DNA of 64,000 nt from Nemophila menziesii. Its lineage: Eukaryota; Streptophyta; Magnoliopsida; Boraginales; Hydrophyllaceae. The notes beneath the pieces were generated by a model. It saw only the letters and a list, made by a program, of their open reading frames with translations, had not been told where the DNA came from and ran no database searches. Shown here one piece after another: positions 1 through 11,670 of the stretch (position 1 is the first letter of the stretch; every line of letters starts with the position of its first letter). Location of the stretch: the NCBI GenBank assembly GCA_029959085.1, contig JARWIR010000001.1:68634899-68698898 (forward strand), given 5' to 3'. Both the position numbers and the translations under genes were made by a program.

Positions 1-870
1 CGATAATGAAAACAAAATCTGAGGCAATTTACTATAGATTTCTTCTCCCTTTTAGTGTGTAATTGCAGGTTTTCTGAGTCACTTCAAGTACCATTTTGGA
101 AGCAATCAAGCAATCGCAACCTTTCTTATACATTTAAAAAGTTATTTTACACATTTGAGGTTGTCTAATTAGTAATTTTGTATATTCATGATTTGTAATA
201 TGAGACTTGTAATTTTGGAAAGATATGTATTATTTAAGCGGTGTAGTTCTATTTTAGGACTATTTTTCTAGGTGAAGCAGTTATTTTATGAATTTTGTTA
301 TTTTTTAAATATAATTAGTAGTTTGACTTTAATTTGACCAAAACTAAACCCGACCCAAAACCGATCCCAACCGCATCTACCCAAACTGAACAATTGTAGT
401 CTCTTATGGTTGGGTTCAGGATTTTAAGTTATTAAATTTGAACCCTTAGGGTTGGGTTTAGGGTAACCGACCCAAGTGAAACCCTAATGTTATATATGAA
501 CTAATTTAGATCAAGAAACGACATTGTTTGAAGAATTTTTTTTATTTTTTTTTGAAATTTTGGTTATATGAATAAGTTGAGGTATCTATTTTTTTAATAT
601 AAAGATATTTATATTATATGATTAAATTTTGAGAAAATTATATGGTTTGAACTTTTAATGTTCTCGAATTAGTCCTACGGTTTCATTTTTAATCTCCCAT
701 TCGTCCTCTACCCAAAATGTGTTAGATAAAAATGATGTGGCAAACATTTTTAAGGTGAGGGGGGAAGCTTTTTTTTATTCTTCTAAGTATAGGTCAGTTA
801 TCAAAATGGTCCTTGAAATTTTAGAAGTTCCCTTACAAATATTGGTCATGCCGCTCTTAATTAACAAAAT

Positions 871-1001
871 TTGGATAGAGAACTAACAGGGGATGAAAAG
901 AAAAGTTGGAGGAATCATTGGGTAACTTCAAAAATCCAAGAACCATTTAGGGAACTGGCATATGCTTGGAGGAACAAAAAAGAATTTTTATACAATGAGG
1001 T
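871..1001 (+). pseudogene. Exon-like ORF of unknown gene (copy A)
   Basis: About 43 codons read RELTGDEKKSWRNHW, then SKIQEPFRELAYAWRNKKEF, and end at GAG-GTG, which could be a splice donor. The composition, rich in W, K, E and R, is unlike the random translation of the AT-rich DNA around it. The same reading frame is kept at 12495-12625 in copy B. There is no good ATG (the frame opens with TTG) and the region downstream turns into repeat U. I do not recognise the family. It may be one exon of a broken gene. Confidence 0.4.
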
Positions 1002-1127
1002 GTCGTTAGTTTTCAGTTATTGCATATATTTTGTTGAATTTTCATACTATAACTTATTTGAAATAATATACACTTAGGATTTTTTTTGATATATAAGTAA
1101 AATGTGTTTTAGATATTTTAGATATTT

Positions 1128-3100
1128 TATTTGGAGAAACCTAATGTGATACATGATACACTGGCCACCTTTTGTAACAAAGCAGGTAAGACTATAAATA
1201 CGGATAAGACTCTCATAGATTTCTCGAAAAATGTTCCCCAAGTAGTCCAGCTGGAGTTGGCGGGAAAGAGTTGTTTTTGTCTTAATGAATCGCTTGGAAC
1301 ATACTTGGGAGCGCCTATTCAGTCAGGGCGTCTACCCAAAGACTTCTACAAGAGGATCATGGAAGAATGAGGAGTAAATAGCGGTGGTGAAAGCGAACAG
1401 TGTCGTGGTCGAGTCACTTTGGCGCAATCGGTTTTGTGTGCAATACCTACTTATCAAATGCAAGTTATGAAACTTCCGATATATGTGTGTAAAACTGACC
1501 GTATTGTCAAAAATTTCGTTTGGGGGTCCTCGTGTGATAAGAGAAAATCTATTGAGTCGCGTGGGAACAATTTGTAAACCAAAATCTGTGAGGGGGTTAG
1601 GATAACGCCGTGCGAAAAATTACAACATCCCACTTCTAGCAAAACTTGGATGGAAACTCATGCAAGATCATAAATTGGCGTGTGCTGAGTTACTTAAGAA
1701 CAAATATTTCAAGGAGGGGTTATTACAAAGGGAAAAAAACTAATGACTCTAATGTGTGTAAGGCAATTCTTAAAGGAGCTAATTTACTTAAAGAAGGTGT
1801 GGCAGAGATGACGGGTGCGGGTGACACTAAATACAAGTGGAAACATGAGGTTTCAGCTGCATTCACTGTAAAATAGGCGTTTAATTGTATTAATAATAAT
1901 CCCAGAGATGGAAACTTTAACTGGGAAAATATTTGGTAGATAAAATGTTCATAGAAGGTTTTTTCCTTTTGTGGAGAATTGTGTGGGATCGTCTTCCTAC
2001 CACGGAAAACTTGTACAGGAGGGGCCGTATCGTAGATAGAGCATGTAATATATGTGGCGAATAGAGAGAAGATGTAAGTCACTTATTTGTAAACTGCACA
2101 GTAGAAAAGGCCATGTGGAAGGAGCTAGGATTACAGCTATCTTCGATGAACTACTGTTCTACAATGCGCAGGAACAGAAGTACTGACCTGGGAGATGCGC
2201 CAGGGGCTGCTGTGCAAATTAATAAACTGCCAGGGGCCTGCTACAAACTTACTTAAATCTGGCGCTGGGATCGATACATAATGTGAACAGCAGCGGTATT
2301 GAGGACTTGGAGCTCAGCAACACAGCTAACTCGAAAGTGCAAAAAATGGCTGGAGGCGAATATGTCTGTGGAAGTTAGTTATGAAGGCCTGCAATGGCAG
2401 ATTGTTTTTGCAGCTGCACTATGGATGATTTAGAACAGGCGAAACGAATTCATATTCAATCACACCCTTCGAACTCCTATATTTGATGGCTTAAAGAAAG
2501 ATATTGTAAGATTGGCCACGGATTTTGTACTCGCGTGAAGGAAGGAGCAAGACGGCGGGATTATTGTTTCCGCAAAGAACTCGCTAGTGAGATGGGTGAA
2601 GTCGCAAGGGTGTAGTAAACTAACTGCGAATGGAAGTTGTGATGTGGTTAAAAAAAAGGACGAGATAGGTGGTTATTAAGGGAGGACGATGGGTCATTTT
2701 TAGCAGGATTCTCCGGATCTTCTGTGGCTGAGTCTCCTCTTTGTTTGGAATTGTTAGCGCTTCGCTGTGGATTGAGATGGATGATTAAACGAGGAGTTCA
2801 GGTTATGTGTATCGAGACTGATTTGATGGAGTTTCATGCGCTCGTGAAAGGGTGATGGTAGCTCCAAGAATTGTTCTTATCACATCGAGCGTGATTGCAT
2901 GAGGATCTTACGAGAATATACGGATATGAAGTGAATCATATTTATCGGGAAGCGAATGAATGCGCAGACATGCTGGCGGAAAATGATGCGAATATGTTAG
3001 AGGTACCATGCGAATATGAATGCCCTCTTGAATATTTGTCGGGAAGTATAATGAAGACAGGAGTGGGCGCGCATATCATAAGATTGTGATAGAATCCCCT
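1128..3100 (+). pseudogene. L1-type LINE remnant (copy A): RT tail, zinc-binding domain, RNase H
   Basis: This is the 3' part of a plant L1-type non-LTR retrotransposon ORF2 with many stops and frameshifts. Recognisable pieces in order are the RT segment after the catalytic motif (NTDKTLIDFSKNV, then YLGAPIQSGRLPKDF, 1140-1370), LAKLGWKLMQDHKLA near 1635-1680, the zf-RVT segment FFLLWRIVWDRLP with two CxxC-like motifs near 1950-2110, the W..NRRNEFIF motif near 2425-2460, and an RNase H domain (NGSCDVV near 2630, CLELLALRCG near 2745, YREANECADMLA near 2940). The catalytic ADD motif kept in copy B (14275) is gone because of the deletion at 1127. It cannot be active. Confidence 0.85.
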
Positions 3101-3794
3101 TGAGGATGTTAGGTAAAAAAGAAATGTAGTAGTAGAACAAAGAAAATAGAAGTTACTTTCCACAATATAAAAAGATATTACGCGTTTCAAAGTCCAACAT
3201 GACAGCGATAGATCCAGAATGTTAAATAATAGATTGAACCTGAAACAAGTATTAGAAGAAGAATCTCAATCATGAATCAAGTCTAGAATTCTGTGATAAA
3301 AGACAAATGGGAAGAACTTTCAGTAATAGGTGAAGTTTATGATCAGTCAGAAGAAAACTATTAAATTAATCCAACTACACGGTTCTTAAGTAGTAGTTAT
3401 CTTGCTCAAATTATGTTTGGTTTCTAAACTTGTTGAATTATGATGAGTGGGGTTTGTAGGAGGTTGTAGACTTGCCATTTCCTAACTTTCTGGTGTTACA
3501 TCGTAGAAGTATTATTAGTTCGTCTTGTGGATATAGGGTGTTGTCATTCACTATTTATTTTATTTTAATGTTAATGATAACGAAACTAGTTTAAGATAAC
3601 CAAAGAAATAGAAAAAACTAGTAACCATATCAAAAAACTAGTTTAATGTTGATGATACAAGTTATCATCAATCCATATTTTTTAATGTATATAAGTTGCA
3701 ACTTTAAATTCCACAAAATCACCATTTAATCCAACCAACTAAACGCCCATATTTTATCAACAATGTTCCAACAACACAATTTTCAGCTTCATTT
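3101..3794. other. No recognisable gene; duplicated flank
   Basis: This stretch lies between the LINE remnant and the NudC 3' exon and is matched in copy B at about 16246-16930. I see no coding or structural signal. The part next to 3794 would be the 3' UTR side of the NudC remnant. Confidence 0.5.
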
Positions 3795-5310
3795 TCACAT
3801 TATCTTGGCATTCGAAAAGTCAATATCAGGATGCTGCAAAATATTTCAAATAATTAAATAAAGTAATAAAACATAAATAAAATAATTAATTATATTGAAA
3901 AATTTGGAGAAAGAAAAGTGATTTCTCACCGAAGACATATACTTTTTCACAAGTTCTTCTTTTTGCATCTCATCATATGTAGGACGTCCCATTGTCCTCT
4001 GCCTCTGATCAAACTGCACACAAATTTGCTTATGTCATTAAATAAAATTTTAAAAAATAAAAATAAAAATTTATCTTAATATACACCATTACAGAAAGGA
4101 AAAGGAGTAAATAACTTATTAGGTTCTTTATTTTTTTATTATTTTTGACAATTTAGTACCTTTGCGTGTGAGTGTAACCTTTTAGTTCTTAATTTTTTAA
4201 TTTTATGACAGCGTTTGGTCTTTTTTTATTTCTCTTACAGTATAAGGGTTATTAAATCCAAATGTCACCGTATAATTGATGTGATAAACTACCAAAGTAT
4301 CCTCAAATGTATTTTTTTGACTACTACATTGTCACAAAACCAAAAGATAAGGGACTTAAAAAGGTTACATTTACAAATTAAGGACTAACATTGTTACAAA
4401 TATAAAAAATAAGGGACTTAAATGTTACTTTTTAAAACTAAGGGACCAAACTGTCAAAATATGCAAACAAATGACCGAATGAGTGAAGTAGTATTGAGAA
4501 ACATATAATTATTTTACGACACTAATTGCACTATAAATCCATATATTATGAGAAAATTGCACTACAGGTCCCTATATTATGCAAAAATTACATCTAAAAG
4601 TTCCTATATTATGTAAAAAATGCATTACACACTCCCCCTCCAACCCAGTTTGGAGCTAATTGCACTATAAATCCCTATATTATGAGAAAATTGCACTACA
4701 TGTCCCTATTATATGCAAAAATTACACCTAAATCCCTATGTTATGTAAAAAAATACATTACACAACCCCCTAACCCAGTTTGATGCTAATTGCACTATAA
4801 ATCTCTAAATTATGAGGAAATTGAACTACAAGTCCCTGTATTATGCAAAAATTACACCCTATATTATGTAAAATAACTTCATTACACACCCCCCCAAACC
4901 CAGTCTGGCACTAATTGCACTATAAATCCATATATTATGAGAAAATTGCACTACAAGCCTCTATATTATGCAAAAATTACACTAAAGGTCCCTAAATTAT
5001 GTAAAAAGAACATTATATTCCCCCTCCCCAATCCAGTTTGGCTCCACCCCAGTTTCTAACATAAAGGACTAACATTGTCACAAAAATCAAAATACAAGGA
5101 ACTTAAACATTACATTTGCAAACATACATGACCAATCTATCAAAACATGCAAAAACGAGGGACCAAAAGAGTAAAGAAAAAGTATCTAAAAACATACCAT
5201 CATTTTTTTCAACAATTGATCTAGTTTATTGGTCTAAATCAAATATCTTGCTAGTTTCAGGGTCAACATTTTGAGTATCCACTTCAGGTTCACCCTTCAC
5301 CAAACATTTC
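3795..5310 (-). pseudogene. NudC/BOBBER-like gene remnant, last three exons (copy A)
   Basis: NudC-domain proteins (BOBBER1 in Arabidopsis) are cytosolic co-chaperones with a CS (p23-like) domain. Three minus-strand exons match the family's C-terminal part: 5198-5310 (KCLVKGEPEVDTQNV, PETSKIFDLD), 3930-4013 (FDQRQRTMGRPTYDEMQKEE, LVKKYMSS) and 3795-3833 (HPDIDFSNAKIM, stop). Introns begin GT and end AG. Defects are an in-frame stop after FDLDQ and an extra A before the last Met-Met codons of the first exon. That exon is also cut at its 5' side at 5310, where similarity to copy B ends. The pieces are in correct gene order. The gene is broken, and the family call is firm from the motifs. Confidence 0.88.
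4521..5040. repeat. Tandem array in NudC intron, four units of about 126-134 bp (copy A)
   Basis: Units start at about 4521, 4655, 4785 and 4911. Each runs CTAATTGCACTATAAATCC, then several phrases of the type TCCCTATATTATGNAAAAATT, then a C-rich stretch and CCCAGTTTGG. It lies between NudC exons 3930-4013 and 5198-5310. Confidence 0.9.
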
Positions 5311-5480
5311 GTTTTGGTGTTGAACTTCTAAATCTCCTTTATTCCATTTGTGATCTACAAACTGTTCAACACAAGATTTATTATTTGATTTATATTTCAA
5401 TTATTATTAAATAAAACCAAAGAAGAAATTTAAACACAAATTAGCAAAAGATATTTAACCTTGAAACAAATTAGTATATA
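5311..5480 (-). other. Conserved exon-like block of unknown identity
   Basis: On the minus strand, CAG followed by TTTGTAGATCACAAA resembles an acceptor plus the start of an exon. The block and its T-rich upstream side recur at 31880-32045 and 58665-58830. Here it is fused directly to the truncated NudC exon at 5310. The translation has stops in every frame I tried, and I do not recognise a protein. Confidence 0.45.
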
Positions 5481-5709
5481 TTGTGTTATATGTTTAGTGT
5501 TTTCATTTCAAGCCATGATTATGTGCATATATTATACTCGTTTCATAGTTTTTTGAGCTTTTTCCATGTATTTCATGGTAGATTTGTTCATGATATGTTT
5601 GTTATTGCATATATTCGTTTCATTTTTCGTGTTTCTTTCATTGTTTTTCAGTTAGAACGTTAGTGTTTTCCGGTCTGAAATTTTTAGGGTATATCACACC
5701 CCTGCATGC

Positions 5710-6055
5710 AGGATAGCATAGTCCAGTACGATACTCAGCGTTTTTAAATTTCTGAGAGTATTCATCCTTTTTCAAATATATAGAGTACTCAGGTTTTTAC
5801 ATTATATAGCGAGTACTAGTACTCAAAGAATATACATAATACTCCACCTTTTTATAGAAACATAGAGTACTCTATGAAATCTACCAAGGATTGAGTACAC
5901 TATGCATTTATATTGGTGGAGTACTCACTGTTTTATAGAGTACTTTGAGTTTTATAGAGTACTCTGAGTTCTAAAACACTGAGTGCTCATCTTACTGATT
6001 CTCTTCCATAGAGTACTCTGAGTTTTCATTGTTGTATGTATACTCACTGTTTCCC
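5710..6055. repeat. GAGTACTC-rich array, left side of MULE transposase
   Basis: The octamer GAGTACTC or a close variant recurs irregularly, about every 20-45 bp, just upstream of and into the transposase 5' region. It is a perfect palindrome. A denser array lies on the other side of the gene. Confidence 0.8.
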
Positions 6056-6069
6056 ATTATTGCTGACAG

Positions 6070-8300
6070 ATATAATGATCAAAGACGTGCTTGTTGTGTT
6101 CAAGATGGGAACTGATCAGATTTTCCTCCCCTTTGATCAGCTGGATGGCATTAAATCAGTAAAAAAAATGTTCAGTCTAGGTGGCCTCAGCTATCTAAAT
6201 CTACTGTTATATCTTATACTATAGGGGGGTATAAAGACTCCCTTTTAGAAACTGAAACAGATTTTTGCACAATTAAGTGGATTCTTGGACGTGGTGTGTT
6301 TGACAAGATTTATATTTACGTTACTGATTCCAGGACCCCTTGCTTCAACAATATATGCTCTCCAGAATCAGCTGGCATTACTAAACTTATCTCCGCTGAT
6401 CCTATTCGGTCTGTTGTTGCCTCTACCCATGATCCAAACTTTTTTATTCATGAAAAGAAGGATATGAGGAGTGATTGTTGGAAATTTGGGTTACAAGGTG
6501 TTGGACAGTGTTTTGTAGGTGGTGTTGAGCAGTTCCGTTTCGTTCTTTGCAAGCAAGCTGCTGTTGATGGGTTTGATTTTGACTATATCCACAATAATAA
6601 GAACTCGCGCATCATCGCTCAGTGCTTTTACAAGGTCGAGAAGGGTTGTAATTGGTATATATACGTATCGCGTGATAAGACAAACGGATTTTGGTATTTG
6701 CGCACATATAGGATTATTCACACGTGCGGTCATGTTTACAAGAAAACCTCACACTCCCGGTTGGATTCTTCCATTCTTAATCGTGTTATTTACGATGAAC
6801 TTCGTTCTAAACCATCGACTAGGCCTAGAGACATTCAGTCTGTGCTAAAGGAGACTTATGGTTTCGATGTTTCGTACAAAACATCTTGATCTACTATACA
6901 TAAGGCCAAGGACACTCTATACGGTGATATTGGATCTTCATTTAATCGTTTGCAAGCTTACTTTGAAAAGCTGCATAAACTTGATCCATTAACGGCCTTT
7001 TCAGTTCAGTGTGATCCCGTGTCTCATGTATTTCACAGGTGTTTTTTCTCATTTGGTGGGTCTATTACTGGTTTTATGTCTTGTCGCCCCATGTTATTTT
7101 TGGACGCTACGTTCCTGAAGTCCAAGTACAAAGGCTCTTTATTGGTTGCTACTGCAAAAGATGGAGATCAAGGTATTATATCAACATAATAATTGTTTTT
7201 TTGTTATACATTCATTTTTATTACTTGATCCTTACTATTTTATTGTTGTTGTCTAAATCAGGTTTATTCCCTGTTGCTTTTGGCGTTGTTCCCGGTGAGG
7301 ACACCGACAATTGGACTGCATTTCTTCAGTTTTTAAAGCTCCTTGTTGATGGTCGTCCTCTCACATTTATATCAGACTGCCACAAGGGTCTAATAAATGG
7401 TGTTAGGGATGTTTTCCTACAATATAGTCACAGTTTCTGCATTAAACTATAAAGAAAAACTTCAGAATTGCTATTTCCGGCACTAACTTTTTCCGTGAAA
7501 GGATTGTGTATCTTCTCAAGCAAGTCGCGCATGCTCCAACTATTGAACATTATGATCAACAGATGGCTAAATTGTTGCTTGAAGGAAAGAAGCAGGTCAA
7601 AGATTTTCTAAAGGGTTTGCCAAGGGAAAATTACGCAAATGCTTATTTCCGTGGTAGACGATACGGCGAGATGACATCTAATGCAGTCGATTCGTTTAAC
7701 TACTGGATATTAGAACAAAGGGGACTTCCTGTTTCTGAGCTTGTTGACGCTCTTCGTGTTAAGTTAATGCAGTGGATTTATGAATGATCTTTAAAGTCAT
7801 CCAAATGGACTTCACCACTATGTCCGGCTATTACGTTGCTATATAACACTAATGTTGGTCTAAGCTGCACTTGGACCATTAAACAATCCACCTCTTCTTT
7901 GTTTTAAGTCGGCTCAAATCCAATCATGGTGGTAGATATAGATGCCCGTACTTGTTCATGTTGTGAATGGCAAGAGCTCGGCTTCCCGTGTCAGCATGCT
8001 TTATATGCACTATCTAGTGCTTCTGCTCTTGATCTGTTCGATTATGTAGAGTCCTACTTTAACACATCATCATACATTAAGACTTATTCAAAGAGCATAC
8101 CTCCTATGTCTACCTTTCAAGTTTAAGTACCTGTCGACGAATCTCAGACTATTCTTGCTCCTTCTGTTAGGGTTCCACCATGGAGGCCTCAGACTAAGCG
8201 CTTTCGTTCAAGCACCGAGAAGGTTGGCCGTACAAATCGTTGTGGAAATTGCAATAAGTTGGGTCATAATCGTTCTACTTGTAGAGCTGCCCCCTCATGA
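6070..8300 (+). pseudogene. MuDR-type MULE transposase, frameshifted
   Basis: Domain order matches plant MULE transposases. A MuDR N-terminal domain lies at about 6440-6730 (CFYKVEKGCNWYIYV, RIIHTCGH). The MULE DDE core at 7085-7445 has MLFLDATFLKSKYKGSLLVA (first Asp), PVAFGVVPGEDTDNW and FISDCHKGL (second Asp). A SWIM zinc finger at 7950-8010 reads CSCCEWQELGFPCQHA. A C-terminal CCHC knuckle at 8240-8283 reads CGNCNKLGHNRSTC. A good GT-AG intron lies at 7173-7261, just after TAKDGDQ, and the frame is kept across it. Breaks are a TGA after SYKTS near 6888, a frameshift near 7445, another after 7787 and more in the N-terminal part. It cannot give a full protein. Confidence 0.9.
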
Positions 8301-8464
8301 TAATTTAAGTAGTGTTTTTTAATTGTATTTATGCTCATTAACTTAGTGTTAATGTTTAGATTCACGCGTTGGTGCCATTGAACTATTTTTACATTTATAT
8401 GTTTTTAAACTTTAATGCGTTATACACTTTGAATTTGATTTAAGCATGTCATTCTTGTTATATA

Positions 8465-8945
8465 CTGTCTAAGTACTCTATACATTTTGATGAGTACTCT
8501 ATACATTTTAATGAATACTCTATATATCTAAATTAACACTCTTTTACACTTCTATGTGTACTCTATATATTTCTACGAGTACTCTATATAATTTTATGAG
8601 TACTCTATATAATTGTATGAGTACTCTATATATTACTTGAGTACTCTATCATTCAGTTGAGTACTCTATCATTTAATTATGTACTATATCATTTTTCTGA
8701 GTACTCTTTCATTTATCCGAGTACTCTACTATTTATCTGAACACTCTATCACTTTTCTCAGGTCTCGTTTTATTGGTATTTAGTACTTGTTATTTTCCGA
8801 TTAGTACTCTTTATTTTTTACTGAGTACTCTTTCAGTTGTCTGATTACTCGTTATTTTCTGTTGAGTACTCTTTATTTTTTACTGAGTACTCACATATTT
8901 GTATGAGTACTCTACCATTTCCTTTAAGTACTCTGTACTTTTATT
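8465..8945. repeat. GAGTACTC array, right side of MULE transposase
   Basis: About twenty copies of GAGTACTC or close variants, mostly followed by TATATAT or TATCATTT, are spaced about 20-25 bp apart. The array lies directly downstream of the transposase. Its core is the same as in the 5710-6055 array. Confidence 0.9.
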
Positions 8946-9210
8946 GTTTATCCTTTTCTATATAATGTTTAACTTTAAATCTACACAATCATTTTCATGC
9001 TATATTATCTGTTCAACAATCAATTAATCAAACATTACCAAAACCACGTTGCATTCATAATTCAGATATTAAGTTTAAAAAACATCCAAAAACACCCAAA
9101 AGTTTCAAAACACCCCAATATATCAGTTACATAGCAAAAAACATCAAAAATTACAAATCAAACTAAGTTCAAAAGAGATAATCATTACATAGTAAAATAA
9201 TTAGAATTAC

Positions 9211-9640
9211 TCAATTAATCACTTTTCCCCACGAGTATTTGATGCGCAACAACTTACGAACAATCATTTCTCTTCCTTCGTTAATAAATTTCTGTACGTA
9301 AGTCTTTTGACGTAGCAACTCATTTCGATAATAGCCATTACACCATAGTATGACAAAAACACCGCAGTCCACACTCCCTAGTTCTTGTTCAGCACAATCC
9401 GCATTAGTCAATACATAGTTTATTTTCCTCAATACATTCTGGACCAAAAACTTTCTATACTTTGCTGCTGTCTGCTCTGTCTTTGAACCTATTGATTCTA
9501 GATTTTTTGGTTTGATAGAGTTGTAATGAAAAATTCTTTATCCTCTCGGCTGTACACCAACAGACTCCAATATCCACCCTTACTACCCTTAACAAACACT
9601 TGGCAATAGTGTGAAAGCATATTCTTGACTATTTTTAAAA
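9211..9640 (-). pseudogene. Ulp1/C48-family cysteine protease-like remnant in MULE
   Basis: The minus-strand reading contains EFFHYNSIKP-like sequence (catalytic His region, reached through a frameshift near 9540) and then ELGSVDCGVFVILW (catalytic Cys region) about 60 residues later. This spacing and the DCGVFV motif are typical of the C-terminal half of Ulp1/SENP-type desumoylating or deneddylating proteases. The intact part spans about 78-100 residues against about 200 for a full domain. The upstream part has several stops. Known Kaonashi-type MULEs carry such a domain in this position, and I infer the same here. It is not functional as it stands. Confidence 0.78.
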
Positions 9641-10019
9641 AATGGCTCTGCAACATACATCAGCGTGTTTCAATGTTCTCGCTTTCAATTAAACTCTGCA
9701 TCCAAATTGAATAATTTAAATTACAACTCTTAATAATCGAATTGTACTAAGAAGAATAGCTTTTTAGACTATACTCTATAGAGAAGAAAGATGTCTCCAA
9801 GATCCTATATATAATTCAGCCAAAATACAATGTTAAATTTGCTCATTTGTAAATTTTGATCCTATACAGTTCAAATCTTTCTTATATTTTTGTAAGTTTT
9901 TATCCAAACATAGATGGAATCCTTCTTATATTTTCATATATACCATACTGAAGTTGGATCTTGTCTTAAACATTAATTATCTCTAATTTAATATTAACAA
10001 ATAATTTAGATCTAAAAAA

Positions 10020-10390
10020 TTAATAAGCTATTACAGGTAATGCAAATAAAAAAAACCTGCAAAGAAGTCGGTCTTTCTTGAAATGCAATGGTCATCAATC
10101 GGGAAAAAGAATAAAAACACTTGACTTGAAGAGAAGAAGATCGAAGGAAGAAAAAGAAATGAACCATTGAGAAAGGGACGCATCTGAGTATAAAGTATAT
10201 CATAATGATAATTAGAAAAAGAACATAACATATAGTATGAATTACTGATGATTTTGTGTGTAATGTATTATGTATAATTTGGAAAAAAGTGGAAGCTAAG
10301 GTTCGATATTATGAAGGGAATGGAAGGTAGGGGCGGCTTAGGGTTTTGGATATTAGAAAAGGAAGACGATGTTATATAGGGCTGTTCACT
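10020..10390 (-). promoter_or_regulatory. Conserved promoter/5'-leader-like block (copy 1)
   Basis: Read on the minus strand, CCTATATAAC near 10371-10380 is followed by a T/C-rich leader and by TTTGCAG-GT near 10060, which may be a splice donor. The same order recurs at 32190-32500 and, more diverged, at 60085-60340. Repetition of a TATA-like box plus leader suggests an ancestral promoter and first exon, perhaps of the NudC-like or a neighbouring gene. Short ORFs here are not recognisable proteins. Confidence 0.4.
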
Positions 10391-11670
10391 AAATCTCTAG
10401 TGGAACCGGTCTCCACTGAACTTTACGACTATAAGCCCAATGGTCATAACGACCATTATATTTTAAGAATACTGGCCAATTAGGGTCTGTATTTATGAGT
10501 CTCTAATGTTTTAATTTGGTTGATATTTTTACTATGGTTAATCCTTTCTAATCTGTGGTTTATATGTATTAAAATAAGTATATAAAGCCACGACTAAAGT
10601 TTTTGTAGAATAAATCTATTTTTTAAGTATGTTATATTTAAACCATATATTTTTTGAATTCCGATGGTTATTTTAGTTGATTGCATATGTATATCTCTTA
10701 GTTTAGGATTCGTTTCTTATTTTTCAATTTTTTTTCTGAAAAAAAAACCCTAGTACACAAGGATTTATTTTGCAATCAACTCCTGTGTTGAATGTGATTT
10801 ATAAACTGTCCAACTTAACAAATGATTTATAAATTTTAATATGATTAATGTTTAATGGAGTTGTTTTAATGTTTATTTAATTTTTGAAATGATATAATGG
10901 TATTTTTTGTATTATAATGTGTAATAGATTCGTTTTAATGTGTAATATTTTATATATTAGTAATTTTCGAAATGATATAATATGTTTAATTGTCTAAGAA
11001 AAGGTTTTCTTATAGTTAATTGAGTTAAAAAATGAGTATTGAGTAGTGTAATTGTTAGTTGTTTAACAACTATGTGTGATTAGTGTGTGTTTGTGAATTC
11101 TGAAATAAAGTGGAATTGTAATTTTTTTAACAATTGTGTGTGATTAGTGTGTGTTTGTGTATTTTGAGGTTGGAAAAAAAGTGAATTTGAGATGATTTCA
11201 CTCGACTTGTGTTTTATCTTGTGATTGCAGATTCAATCTAATAACCAATCATTGATTGTAAAACACTTACACTGACTTGTTATTGCAGATTATAAGAGGA
11301 TTAAAACCTAAACAATCAATTATTGATTGTAAAACACTTAATGCTAACTTGTGGTTTATCTTGTGGTTGCATATTCTATCTAATAACCAAGGTATAGTAT
11401 ATTCTTTTTATTACTTACAAGTTAAATTCAAACTATATATGTCCATGTACTATATGTTTGTATCTCCCCTTATTTTCATGATTACTTTAGTTGATAATAA
11501 TTTTATTGTATGAAAAAGTACTTTTTGAGTTGGGAACATATTATGTCTGAGCCCTTGATTCTTAAACACTTGTAGGTTTTAAAACTGTCCATTGTCGCTA
11601 AGTTGTCCCTTGCCCTTAACTATATAGATCCAATGAAAATGTTAAATCTAAGGCCTATATTCATTTATGT
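10391..11670. other. No gene; short tandem duplications
   Basis: AT-rich DNA. A duplicated segment of roughly 75 bp occurs at about 11040-11165 (ATGTGTGATTAGTGTGTGTT twice). A unit of about 70 bp with ATTGATTGTAAAACACTTA is present twice, plus partials, at about 11205-11400. The beginning (10440-10620) resembles 32560-32960. Confidence 0.6.

Larger units (their letters stand above)
1..5310. repeat. Segmental duplication, copy A
   Basis: The first base of the window matches position 11671. Similarity runs with small indels to 5310 here and 18453 in copy B, stopping in the middle of a NudC-like exon. Both copies share a short exon-like ORF, a LINE remnant, NudC 3' exons and an intronic tandem array. 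Copy A lacks about 1.54 kb that copy B has (12752-14288). By eye the copies differ at a few percent of positions. The true left limit may lie outside the window. Confidence 0.95.
5480..9840 (+). mobile_element. Decayed Mutator-like element (MULE), limits approximate
   Basis: The element holds a MuDR-type transposase on the plus strand and a C48-like protease remnant on the minus strand, with arrays of GAGTACTC on both sides of the transposase. Copy B lacks it. The paralogous sequences at 31900-32200 and 58670-59910 run from the left flank to a right flank resembling 9880-10020 without it. No clean terminal inverted repeat or 9-bp target duplication was found by eye, as expected for non-TIR MULEs or for decayed ends. 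Confidence 0.75.

Noticed and set aside
1723..2082. 119-codon minus-strand ORFs (also at 14879-15238) as genes
   Set aside because: They are antisense shadows of the LINE zinc-binding region; the sense frames carry the recognised motifs.
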